Assembly (NCBI GenBank): GCA_900319985.1
Contig: ONQL01000050.1
Coordinates: 1 to 12,755 of the forward strand
Reading direction: 5' to 3'
Origin: an uncultured Methanobrevibacter sp.
Lineage (GTDB): Archaea > Methanobacteriota > Methanobacteria > Methanobacteriales > Methanobacteriaceae
DNA: 12,755 nt
Shown here one piece after another: positions 1 to 7,219 of the stretch. The notes under the pieces were generated by a model, which was not told the origin of the DNA, did not search any database, and saw only the letters and a program-made list of their open reading frames with translations. Both the position numbers and the translations under genes were made by a program. Each line of letters starts with the position of its first letter. Position 1 is the first letter of the stretch.

Positions 1-56
1 TTGAAATTAAAGAAAAATTAGAACGAATTTTTATCGAAGTTAAATTTCAAGTGTAA
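1..56 (+). CDS. C-terminal end of an unidentified protein (partial)
   Basis: Reading from base 3 in frame gives EIKEKLERIFIEVKFQV followed by a TAA stop at 54-56. The mix of charged and hydrophobic residues looks like a genuine protein end, and the other two plus frames stop early in this stretch. It would be convergent with the protease gene at 181-1047. Only 17 residues are visible, so the family cannot be recognised, and a chance open stretch is possible. Bases 57-180 are very AT-rich and hold no gene that I can see. They contain short T-runs on the minus strand that could end transcription of the protease gene. Confidence 0.4.
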   Translation, partial: EIKEKLERIFIEVKFQV

Positions 57-180
57 AAAAATAAAATTTGAAAGAAGCCTATAAAATTTTACAGACTCAT
101 AATACTCACAAAAAACATTAATTCTAATTAATATTATTAAATGTATCAAATAGATATTTATCTTAAAGCTATGTTCAAGA

Positions 181-1047
181 CTATCTTTTGTAATACACCA
201 TCAAAGCCAGTGCGGCAATTATGACCGCAGTTGCAATCAAACCGGATTCCGGTCCAAAAGTCCCTCCGGTAACTATATTTTGACCCACTTGTTCAAATTT
301 TAACAATGAAGGTGTCGGATTGCCGCTTACACTGAATCCGAATATTGCACCCTGTGAAAAATTCCATGCAGTATGGGTGCCACCGCAAATCCAGACATTG
401 TCAAATCTCAAAAACATGACTGCAAATAGGGTTCCGACCAGGAAAATATTGACTACAGACATCATATCGAATCCTACATTTAAAGCATGAGGAAGAATGA
501 AAATAATATTGGATACCAATATTGCAATCAATAGGCTGTGCCTTTTAGAAAAGTAGGTTAAAGTCCAGCCCCTAGTGCAGATTTCCTCACCGAAAGACTG
601 AATGGTGAAACCAATTAAAAAGGGAAGCAGATAAATAGCTTGTGAAAAATCAAAGCCCCTGAAAGTGAATTGTCCCAATGCAAATCCTATCGCCACAACA
701 GCCAGAAACATTAAAAAGCCTATCGATGCACCCATTAATGTCGAGGATATTGCATTGCCTTTGGAAAATCCGACACTTCTCCAGCTGCGCTTTTCAATTT
801 TTGTGACATAAATGTATATCAATATAGGAATCAAAGCAAATGAAAATAAACTGATGAATGAATTGGCAATATCTGGCCCGAGAATATAGCCAAACATTGT
901 CCAAACAACAACAAGGACAACATATAATATTAAAAATAAGATGATATAGATGCCCATTTCCTTAGCCAAAGACATCTCTTCAACATTTTCACGAGCCTCT
1001 TTTAATGTTACAGATTGTACTGCAAATTTTTTAATGACATCGAACAT
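181..1047 (-). CDS. CPBP-family (CAAX/Abi) intramembrane metalloprotease
   Basis: Multi-pass membrane protein of 288 residues belonging to the CPBP glutamic-type intramembrane protease family (CAAX prenyl protease 2 / Abi). All three family motifs are visible: EExxxR at about 154-159 (GEEICTRGW), FxxxH ending at H187 (FILPH), and HxxxN at 225-229 (HTAWN). Several hydrophobic segments surround them (about 33-57, 66-82, 105-126, 138-150, 171-186, 197-212 and 268-285), so the active site should lie within the membrane. The ATG at 1045-1047 was chosen over an in-frame TTG two codons upstream; a weak GGATGG lies before it, so the start is not certain. It has its own TATA-like promoter and is separated from the preceding gene by about 260 bp. 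Archaeal members are mostly uncharacterised; substrates and any link to nitrogen metabolism are unknown. Confidence 0.85.
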   Translation of the reverse strand: MFDVIKKFAVQSVTLKEARENVEEMSLAKEMGIYIILFLILYVVLVVVWTMFGYILGPDIANSFISLFSFALIPILIYIYVTKIEKRSWRSVGFSKGNAISSTLMGASIGFLMFLAVVAIGFALGQFTFRGFDFSQAIYLLPFLIGFTIQSFGEEICTRGWTLTYFSKRHSLLIAILVSNIIFILPHALNVGFDMMSVVNIFLVGTLFAVMFLRFDNVWICGGTHTAWNFSQGAIFGFSVSGNPTPSLLKFEQVGQNIVTGGTFGPESGLIATAVIIAALALMVYYKR

Positions 1048-1070
1048 GACCAACCATCCACTAAGCGCTG

Positions 1071-1111
1071 TTCATACTTTGTATCGAGCACTATTTATAT
1101 TTTAGTATGAA
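1071..1111 (-). promoter_or_regulatory. Promoter of the CPBP protease gene, TATA flanked by an inverted repeat
   Basis: On the minus strand an A/T-only TATA-like element (AAAATATAAATAG, about 1091-1103) lies roughly 45 bp upstream of the chosen ATG, which predicts a transcription start near 1070 and a short leader. The perfect 8-bp inverted repeat TTCATACT (1071-1078) / AGTATGAA (1104-1111) flanks the TATA box, as an operator would. The TATA call rests on sequence and spacing only. Confidence 0.45.
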
Positions 1112-1254
1112 TGGCTTCTCAAAGCGACAATTGAAAAACGTGAAAAATGACCCCATTGAAAAAAAGAGATTAAAAACGAGGTCATCAATCACATTGGAAT
1201 TTTGTCATACTTTTAGCTTTTATTTGAAAAATCTTTTTTGCAAAAAATTATTAC

Positions 1255-1288
1255 AAATAAAAAGGCATATGTCCCACCCGCCTGCCCT
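1255..1288 (-). terminator. Probable terminator after the PEP/pyruvate-binding protein gene
   Basis: About 20 bp after the stop codon at 1310-1312, the minus strand can form a 6-bp stem with one G-U pair, AGGGCA (1288-1283) with TGCCTT (1267-1262). Its loop contains several G-runs, and a TTTTTATTT tract (1263-1255) overlaps the 3' arm. Position, hairpin and T-tract suit the end of the glutamate synthase transcript. The stem is short, so the call is tentative. Confidence 0.4.
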
Positions 1289-1309
1289 AAACTATAAAAT
1301 ATCTTCAAA

Positions 1310-3955
1310 TTACTTGAAAATACACATTGTTTCGTCCCTATTCATGTCATGATAGAATTCCGCCTTGTCCTCATCGAAGTCTATGACCTGAATCATGTCA
1401 TATATCTCATCACCCAAATTGGGATTTATATCCCTTAGGACATTTGGATAACCGTAAATCATGTCCCTGTTAAACTCTATTTTTTTGTCGTTTTCAAACA
1501 ATGCGCCGTAGTATATTTCCGCCTCTACCAGATCCTGAAACATGTGGCTTCCGAAAGACAGCTCAGGCATATAACCAACTTCACTGTATGATTCCTCCAG
1601 TATTGCGGAAAAATGGCTGATGTCTGCAAAGACAACTGGAATGCCCAGCTCAGGCGAGGAGGTGCCTATTCTTCCGGGAACTATCAGAATGGCAGTTCGG
1701 TCATTGTTTTTGCAGTAGGCATTTACTTCACTTATTATTCTTGAAATTGAGCTTTTTTGAGCGTAGGGATATTCATAATACTTATGAGGGTCAACATAGC
1801 ATATTGTGTCGATTTTGTTTTTACGTGACATTCCCATGGAGGATTCCTTGATATGGAAGAACACATTTTTGTCCTCAGGCATTTCAATAGCTTCATTGTT
1901 TGTTGAAACCTGAAGCGGACGGCACTGGAGAAGGTTTATGTTGAATGAACTGTCCTCACCGACATTTACAGTATACTCGATGTCAACCGGATAATCGTAT
2001 GCAGTTTCAAGAGTGCTTAGAATTTCCTTCATCACATCAATGAATTCGGAATTTTTAACCAGACCCTCACAATTGACGAACACTATTTCACGGCGTTGGC
2101 CACGTTCCCGAAGCATTCTTTCAGCTTCACGGTCATGTTCCACCAAAACCCTTTTGGAATACCTTGGAATTACCTCGAGACCATCATCAACAGGAATGTC
2201 GTGGAGACTAATCTGTTTAAAGTCTATGACATCAAGATAATGCTGCGAATACCTGTGCTTTTCCTTGATATCCTTCATCAGAGTCACTTCGGGCTTATCA
2301 AGATTTATGATTCTTGGATAATCCTTTTTAGTCCTGTCCACTGCCTTTGTACCAAGGCCCATTACAAGCCTCAGCATTCCCTTGCTGTTGTCCATATCCG
2401 GAAGGGGAGAATAGGGACTGTATGAAAATCCAACACCTGCAGCGGTCGGGAAAAGATAATTGCCATAGTATGAACCTGAAACCCTTTGAACCAGAAGAGC
2501 CATCTGCTCATCCACGTCATCGAGATTGTTCAGTTTCCTGTACTCAAGAGCGGAAACGTTCATTGTACTTGAATATACAACCTTCACAGCATCTTCAAAT
2601 GCTGCCAGACGGTCTTCAAGAGACCCCCTGTTTACACAAAAGACAGATTCGTATTTTCCTGCAAAGGCATTTCCGTATCCGTCCTCAAGAAAACTGCTTG
2701 AGCGCACAATAATCGGGTTCTGGCCGAAATAATCCAGTATCTTTATGAATTCCTTTTTGATTTCATCAGAGAATGTTCCGTTTTTAAGACCTTCTTCAAG
2801 CTTTTTGCCGTACTCATAATAGCCCTCTTCGGTTCTCTGTTTTACCCTGAGGTCCCACAGGTCATTTGAAACGATATATGTGTAAAACAAATCGGAACCT
2901 ATGTAAAATGAATCGTCAGGCTCAAAAACGTTATTGTACAAATCAGGACAGTTCTTTTCAATTATCTTTCTTGCAAGAAGCATTCCGCAGGATTTACCTC
3001 CCACAGATCCGCTTCCAACACGACGGTCATAGATTGTGGTGTAATCCTCAAATGTGAAATATTCCTTGATTTTGGAAAGCATCTTCTCGTCTTTGGTCAT
3101 CATGAGTTCGCAGATCTTGTCGCACTCCTCATCGATGTTTTCACCATCATCATGCTTCATTCTAACCTGAAGCATATACCGCTCCCAGCTGTCCAGAATC
3201 TGACCGTTCTGATACTTGTCGGAATCATTTATTGTCTTGTAGTACTTGCTTACTTCATGGCCATCTTGAAGAACCTTGACTGAACCTGTCTGAGGGTTGA
3301 ACTTGTGTCCCAAAAACATTGTCTGAGAGTATCTGTTCCATACCTTCAGAGGAGAGACATAGACCTCATCAGGAGAATTTGAATAGACATTCAGGAATAG
3401 CTGTGTTGTTTCACGGATTTTTGCTATGGCATCATAGGAATGCCTTCCGCGAATAATCGGGAAGTATGCTACAGTATCCAGCTGGAAGAGAAAGGGACAG
3501 GTAACCTTAAAGAAGTTTCCCATCATCAAATCTGTTGACCAGACCGCCTGAAGGTCACTTAAGCAGTCAAAGACATAGAATGCGTCGAATCCTTCAAGCT
3601 CTATGATTCTGTGAACCTCAAGGGTGAATGTTTCAAACTGGTTGTATGGATTTACCTGATATATCTTGATTCCGTCACGTTCAATCATGCAGAATTCTGT
3701 GTCGGGATTACTCTGTTCTGCCTCAAGCAGTTCGAAATCCTCATCTGTCATTTCTATCAGAGGAGGGTGATTGGCGAAACGAATATAAATCAGGTTTCTG
3801 CCGTCCTCCTTCGCCTGTTTTATATAGGGATTGACGAAGTATGAAAATTCATTCAGATTTGTAACGTTCCAAACCACATTGTCCCCTAATCTAATATTAT
3901 CCAAAGCCTTGTCAAGGCCAGGAATTCCTGTTTTAATTCTATCGAATGCCGCCAT
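1310..3955 (-). CDS. PEP/pyruvate-binding (PPDK_N) domain protein with a degenerate KaiC-like N-terminus
   Basis: Protein of 881 residues. Residues 1-215 resemble a KaiC/RecA-like domain: DRIKTGIPGLDKAL opening, LIYIRF strand, and a Walker-B-like YVFDCLSDL near 127-135. The place of the P-loop reads GDNVVWNVTNLNEF, with no GxxGxGK[ST]. Residues about 310-680 carry the ATP-grasp features of PEP synthase and pyruvate phosphate dikinase: GGK at 319-321, VRSSSFLED at 417-425, AGKYES at 432-437, QRV near 490, GLGTKAVDRT at 533-542, and QCRP at 677-680. There is no GGxTSHAA phosphohistidine domain and no PEP-binding barrel. The C-terminal part has PGRIGT followed by LGIPV (760-773) and FGSHMFQDL (801-809), which I associate with long PPDK_N-related proteins of unknown function. 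The ATG at 3953-3955 has GGGAG 8 nt upstream and is preferred over a TTG five codons earlier. The 31-bp gap after the glutamate synthase gene suggests co-transcription. True PEP synthase activity is unlikely. Confidence 0.8.
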   Translation of the reverse strand: MAAFDRIKTGIPGLDKALDNIRLGDNVVWNVTNLNEFSYFVNPYIKQAKEDGRNLIYIRFANHPPLIEMTDEDFELLEAEQSNPDTEFCMIERDGIKIYQVNPYNQFETFTLEVHRIIELEGFDAFYVFDCLSDLQAVWSTDLMMGNFFKVTCPFLFQLDTVAYFPIIRGRHSYDAIAKIRETTQLFLNVYSNSPDEVYVSPLKVWNRYSQTMFLGHKFNPQTGSVKVLQDGHEVSKYYKTINDSDKYQNGQILDSWERYMLQVRMKHDDGENIDEECDKICELMMTKDEKMLSKIKEYFTFEDYTTIYDRRVGSGSVGGKSCGMLLARKIIEKNCPDLYNNVFEPDDSFYIGSDLFYTYIVSNDLWDLRVKQRTEEGYYEYGKKLEEGLKNGTFSDEIKKEFIKILDYFGQNPIIVRSSSFLEDGYGNAFAGKYESVFCVNRGSLEDRLAAFEDAVKVVYSSTMNVSALEYRKLNNLDDVDEQMALLVQRVSGSYYGNYLFPTAAGVGFSYSPYSPLPDMDNSKGMLRLVMGLGTKAVDRTKKDYPRIINLDKPEVTLMKDIKEKHRYSQHYLDVIDFKQISLHDIPVDDGLEVIPRYSKRVLVEHDREAERMLRERGQRREIVFVNCEGLVKNSEFIDVMKEILSTLETAYDYPVDIEYTVNVGEDSSFNINLLQCRPLQVSTNNEAIEMPEDKNVFFHIKESSMGMSRKNKIDTICYVDPHKYYEYPYAQKSSISRIISEVNAYCKNNDRTAILIVPGRIGTSSPELGIPVVFADISHFSAILEESYSEVGYMPELSFGSHMFQDLVEAEIYYGALFENDKKIEFNRDMIYGYPNVLRDINPNLGDEIYDMIQVIDFDEDKAEFYHDMNRDETMCIFK

Positions 3956-3986
3956 AACAATATCTCCCAAATTTAATATTAAAAGA

Positions 3987-5468
3987 CTAATTTCTCACCA
4001 TAGGCACACCTGTCAGTTGTGAAGCTTCCACAGTCAATGCAACAAGGTCCTGACGTTCAAGCTTTTCAATGTCAGTGTTTCCTGCCTGCTGGGTCAGGGA
4101 AGTAACTTCCTGAGTCATTGCATCAATATAGTTTGCAACCTGCTGACCTTTTCTTACAGGATCAAGCCTTCTTCTAAGCATCCTTTCCTGTGTTGCAATT
4201 CCCTTTGGACAGATTCCTTCAGAACAGCTTTGACATACCTTACATCCTATGGAAATCAGTGCAGAGGTAGCGATATATACCGCATCAGCACCCAGTGCTA
4301 TTGCCTTTGCAACGTCAGCACCTGAGCGGATACCACCTGCAGCCACAAGGCTCACTTCGCTTCTCAGATTTATGTCCTTCAAGGCGTCATCGGCCTTTAC
4401 GATTGCCTCGATTGTAGGAATACCTGCATGCTCTGTAACCACTTCAGGTCCGGCACCGGTTCCTCCCTGCATACCGTCGACCACAATGATGTCTGCACCT
4501 GCCTTAGCTGCAATCTTTACGTCCTGCTCGACTCTGCCCGCTGCGAACTTTACAATGATAGGGATTTTCCAGTCGGTTATTTCCCTAAGCTGGTCGATTT
4601 TCATTCCCAAATCCTCAGGACCTACAATATCCATGTGTCTTGCGGGACTCAAAGCAGAGGTTCCTTCAGGAATATTACGCACCCTTGCAACTTCTGCAGT
4701 CACCTTATGGGCAAGCAGATGTCCGCCCATACCGGATTTTGCTCCCTGACCTATCTTGATTTCGACAGCTTCAGCATTGTTGAGATAGCTTGCAGACACA
4801 CCGAAACGGCCTGAAGCGTATTGGGCAATCAGTTTATCGGCGAAATGTCTCTCTTCGGGAAGCATTCCTCCTTCACCAGTGTTTGCAATTGAACCTGCCT
4901 TGCTGCTTCCAATGGCCAGCGCAATTTTTGCCTCCTTACTCAACGCACCAAAGGACATTGCACCGATCATGATAGGAGTGGCTATTTCAATCGGATTTTC
5001 AGCAAATCTGTCTCCAAGCACAACTGAAGTCTTGCAGGGTTCCCGGTATGAATCTATCGGAGGCCTTGAAACCTGTGCAGGCAATATGCTCAAGTCATCG
5101 AATGTCGGGATTTTTTTAGTCAGACCGCAGCCCCGAACCTTATATGAACCGGACTGGCTTTTACGCTTGATTTCAACCATTGTTGAATTTGACCAGACCC
5201 CTCTTCCTTCATCGGCAAGAGGTCTGACATATATCGCATGTGTCGGACACATTTCTTCACATATCTTGCATCCTACACAATTTTCCTGACGAATCGGAAG
5301 CGGTTCGTCATTGATTACCTCATAAACATCATGAGGACAGTTTGAATAGCAGCTGTAACAGTTCTTACAGGCGGACTGTTTAGGGTTATCACACAGATAC
5401 CAGCAGCAGCCCGGCCTGTCATTATTCTGCTTGCATATCTCAATCTTACGCTCGACAGTAAATGACAT
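3987..5468 (-). CDS. gltB: Glutamate synthase core subunit, archaeal type (FMN domain with N-terminal ferredoxin domain)
   Basis: Protein of 493 residues that carries the synthase step: 2-oxoglutarate, ammonia and two electrons give glutamate. The N-terminus has two cysteine sets for [4Fe-4S] clusters, C34/C37/C40/C44 and C64/C67/C70/C74, preceded by four more cysteines (12, 21, 22, 26). Residues about 120-440 form the FMN-binding TIM barrel, with MIGAMSFGALS (167-177), NTGEGG (196-201), GQGAKSGMGGHL (240-251), DGMQGGTGAGP (331-341) and AAGGIRSGADV (376-386). C409, C415 and C420 have the spacing used for the [3Fe-4S] cluster of glutamate synthases; an extra C412 lies between. The ATG directly abuts the TAA of the FrhB-like gene, and its ribosome binding site GAGGGGG (5477-5483) lies inside that gene, so translation should be coupled. 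The glutaminase and GXGXG parts of bacterial GltB are missing here because they are separate upstream genes. Confidence 0.93.
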   Translation of the reverse strand: MSFTVERKIEICKQNNDRPGCCWYLCDNPKQSACKNCYSCYSNCPHDVYEVINDEPLPIRQENCVGCKICEEMCPTHAIYVRPLADEGRGVWSNSTMVEIKRKSQSGSYKVRGCGLTKKIPTFDDLSILPAQVSRPPIDSYREPCKTSVVLGDRFAENPIEIATPIMIGAMSFGALSKEAKIALAIGSSKAGSIANTGEGGMLPEERHFADKLIAQYASGRFGVSASYLNNAEAVEIKIGQGAKSGMGGHLLAHKVTAEVARVRNIPEGTSALSPARHMDIVGPEDLGMKIDQLREITDWKIPIIVKFAAGRVEQDVKIAAKAGADIIVVDGMQGGTGAGPEVVTEHAGIPTIEAIVKADDALKDINLRSEVSLVAAGGIRSGADVAKAIALGADAVYIATSALISIGCKVCQSCSEGICPKGIATQERMLRRRLDPVRKGQQVANYIDAMTQEVTSLTQQAGNTDIEKLERQDLVALTVEASQLTGVPMVRN

Positions 5469-6542
5469 TTAATTTGCCCCCTCTTTTAAATCGTTCAGCG
5501 GTTTGAATACAGGACAGACAGAATACTTTGTTCCTCCGGATTTGACAACCTCATCAATCGCATTGGTTATTTTTGCATATGGCTTCCATGCCAAATCGTC
5601 CTTTTTATCGACAATCAATGCATCGGTTACAATCTTGTTTGACAAGAGATAATCCAGGAGAGTTGTGACTATGGAACCGTCCTGGCCCTGAGTGTGCTTG
5701 ATGGATTTGACTGAAAGTATCTTTATATAATCGCCTATCGGCTTTGAGTTGTCGTTTCTCAAATCCTCATGTATGAATGTTCTCGGACAGACCCTGAAGC
5801 ATGCATGACAATCAGAAGGACATTCCCCTCTTTTTTGAGGTTTTGTATCGTCAATTGTTATGATATTTTCACTGCAGGCATATTCGCATGCTCCGCATAG
5901 AACGCATGCTCCAACATCAATGACATTGGCTTTCAGGTCCATGAAGTTGGACTCTGTGTTTTCCTTATTGATTGAGCTGTCTGATTTGTCTCTTTGATAG
6001 AGTACCGGACGGGCCAAAAATTCCCTTCTTTCAATGTTTTCAAGATTTTTGGAAATCTTAGCTTCCGCAAGCCTGTTTAAGAGTTTGAATTGTGATTCTG
6101 TAAGGTCTCTTGCCTTGATGAATTCCTGTTTTATTGCACCGTCAACTATTTCCTCGCCCTTTTTGGTTCTGATTATCAGTGTTGACCAGCCCTCATCTGA
6201 TCCTATGGATCCTATTGAAATGTCTGAGGTCTCTGATGTAAGTTCAACACAGATGTTGCAGTTTTTTCTTATAATCCTTTTTGCTACGGAGAGAGGTATC
6301 TTCACTGTCTGCCTATTTTTTAACAGAAGAAATACGAATCCCTTGTCAATCTGGAATTTTTCAACGTCCTCCATTTTCAAATCGTATTCATCCAAGAGAT
6401 TTACGAAGTACCTGTATGAAAAATTCTCCATACAGAATAAGCCCAGTTTAACATCAATAGGGCTGTCAGTATAATATTGCAGTTTAGATGCTGCCATAAT
6501 TTCACATGGTGTTCCAACCATAGCTATGCTACGTTTACTCAT
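5469..6542 (-). CDS. FrhB-family F420-type flavo-iron-sulfur subunit with permuted domain order
   Basis: Protein of 357 residues, the likely electron-input subunit of glutamate synthase. The start, residues 5-180, matches the C-terminal domain of FrhB (F420-reducing hydrogenase beta): VGTPCEI, LGLFCMENFSY, CNIC at 95-98, then SIGSIGSDEGWSTLIIRT. Residues 205-260 are a ferredoxin domain with C213/C216/C219/C223 and C241/C245/C248/C252. Residues 272-355 match the N-terminal FrhB domain: GQDGSIVTTLLDYLL, then AWKPYAKI and GGTKYSVCPVF. The usual order is ferredoxin, N domain, C domain, so this is a circular permutation cut between the two FrhB domains. The reading frame is continuous, with AGGAG at 6551-6555 and 8 nt to ATG, overlapping the upstream stop. 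FrhB relatives bind FAD and exchange hydride with F420; that this one uses F420H2 is inferred from family and from the absence of GltD. It could instead take electrons from ferredoxin. Confidence 0.85.
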   Translation of the reverse strand: MSKRSIAMVGTPCEIMAASKLQYYTDSPIDVKLGLFCMENFSYRYFVNLLDEYDLKMEDVEKFQIDKGFVFLLLKNRQTVKIPLSVAKRIIRKNCNICVELTSETSDISIGSIGSDEGWSTLIIRTKKGEEIVDGAIKQEFIKARDLTESQFKLLNRLAEAKISKNLENIERREFLARPVLYQRDKSDSSINKENTESNFMDLKANVIDVGACVLCGACEYACSENIITIDDTKPQKRGECPSDCHACFRVCPRTFIHEDLRNDNSKPIGDYIKILSVKSIKHTQGQDGSIVTTLLDYLLSNKIVTDALIVDKKDDLAWKPYAKITNAIDEVVKSGGTKYSVCPVFKPLNDLKEGAN

Positions 6543-6553
6543 TTTTTTAGCTC

Positions 6554-7207
6554 CTATTGCATATTAACAATTTTTTTAAAGTTTGTATAATCTATATCTG
6601 TAAGTTCAAAGCCGTATTCGGTTAAGATTTCTTTAAGCTCCTTTTGGTCTTTAAGAGTAGTTTTTTCCATAACGGCATTCTTTCCAAGGCTTTTCACATT
6701 TCCAAGAACGTATATGGTTCCCCTCATGATTGACTCGCCGACATCATCTGTCACATCACCCAGTATTATGAGCTTTCCGCCCATCATGAGAAGTCCTGTC
6801 ATGTATCCGCTGTTTCCGCCGATTATGACAGTTCCGCCTTTCATGATTTCACCTGTTCTTGAACCTGTGCTTCCTTTTACTATTACAGTTCCGCCATATA
6901 TTCCCTGTCCTGCACCGTCTCCGGCAGTACCTTCAATGACTAGTTCGCCTTTTGTCATGTTGTCTCCGGCAAACCAGCCCGCATTTCCGTTGATGTGTAT
7001 TTTTGGTCCGTTGACCATTGTTCCAACAAAATATCCTGCAGAACCGTTGATTTCTATAGACACATCTTCAATCAGACCTGCAGAGATGTTGTGTCTGGAT
7101 TCGGGATTGTCAATAATGATTTTTTCATGAAATGCGGCCTGCTGCTTTATGGTACGATTCAATTCCTTTTCATCCATTTCTTTTGCATCAATAACATATT
7201 CTTTCAT
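6554..7207 (-). CDS. GXGXG-domain protein (glutamate synthase domain 3 / FwdC-like)
   Basis: Protein of 217 residues. A glycine ladder from about 53 to 170 (INGSAGYFVG, INGNAGWFAG, IEGTAGDGAG, VKGSTGSRTG, IGGNSGYMTG, LGDVTDDVG) marks the right-handed beta-helix GXGXG fold found at the C-terminus of bacterial GltB and in subunit C of formylmethanofuran dehydrogenase. In glutamate synthase this domain is structural: it holds the glutaminase and synthase domains together around the ammonia tunnel. Its place between the amidotransferase and the synthase genes decides for a glutamate synthase role over an FwdC role, as no other formylmethanofuran dehydrogenase genes are nearby. AGGGG (7216-7220) lies 8 nt before the ATG and overlaps the stop of the preceding gene; the gap is 12 bp. 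The last 45 residues lie outside the ladder and are charged. Confidence 0.9.
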   Translation of the reverse strand: MKEYVIDAKEMDEKELNRTIKQQAAFHEKIIIDNPESRHNISAGLIEDVSIEINGSAGYFVGTMVNGPKIHINGNAGWFAGDNMTKGELVIEGTAGDGAGQGIYGGTVIVKGSTGSRTGEIMKGGTVIIGGNSGYMTGLLMMGGKLIILGDVTDDVGESIMRGTIYVLGNVKSLGKNAVMEKTTLKDQKELKEILTEYGFELTDIDYTNFKKIVNMQ

Positions 7208-7219
7208 AGAAAAAACCCC

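Noticed and set aside
1107..1352. Open plus-strand reading frame of 81 codons with a TATA-like stretch just upstream
   Set aside because: No ribosome binding site, the sequence looks like translated AT-rich spacer, its end overlaps the PEP/pyruvate-binding protein gene, and the TATA-like stretch lies too close to the ATG.
1310..3955. Genuine phosphoenolpyruvate synthase
   Set aside because: Only the ATP-grasp part is recognisable. The phosphohistidine swivelling domain and the C-terminal PEP-binding barrel are absent.
4249..4749. Long plus-strand open frame of 166 codons opposite the glutamate synthase gene
   Set aside because: It lies wholly within a well-supported minus-strand gene, is Ser/Pro/Ala-rich as expected for antisense of a glycine- and alanine-rich barrel, and has no family features.
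6714..7130. Plus-strand open frame of 138 codons opposite the GXGXG gene, Pro- and Ser-rich
   Set aside because: Its proline-rich repeats are the antisense image of the glycine ladder of the real gene.
6554..7207. Formylmethanofuran dehydrogenase subunit C
   Set aside because: The glycine ladder is shared by both families, but the neighbours are glutaminase and glutamate synthase genes and no other formylmethanofuran dehydrogenase subunit is present.
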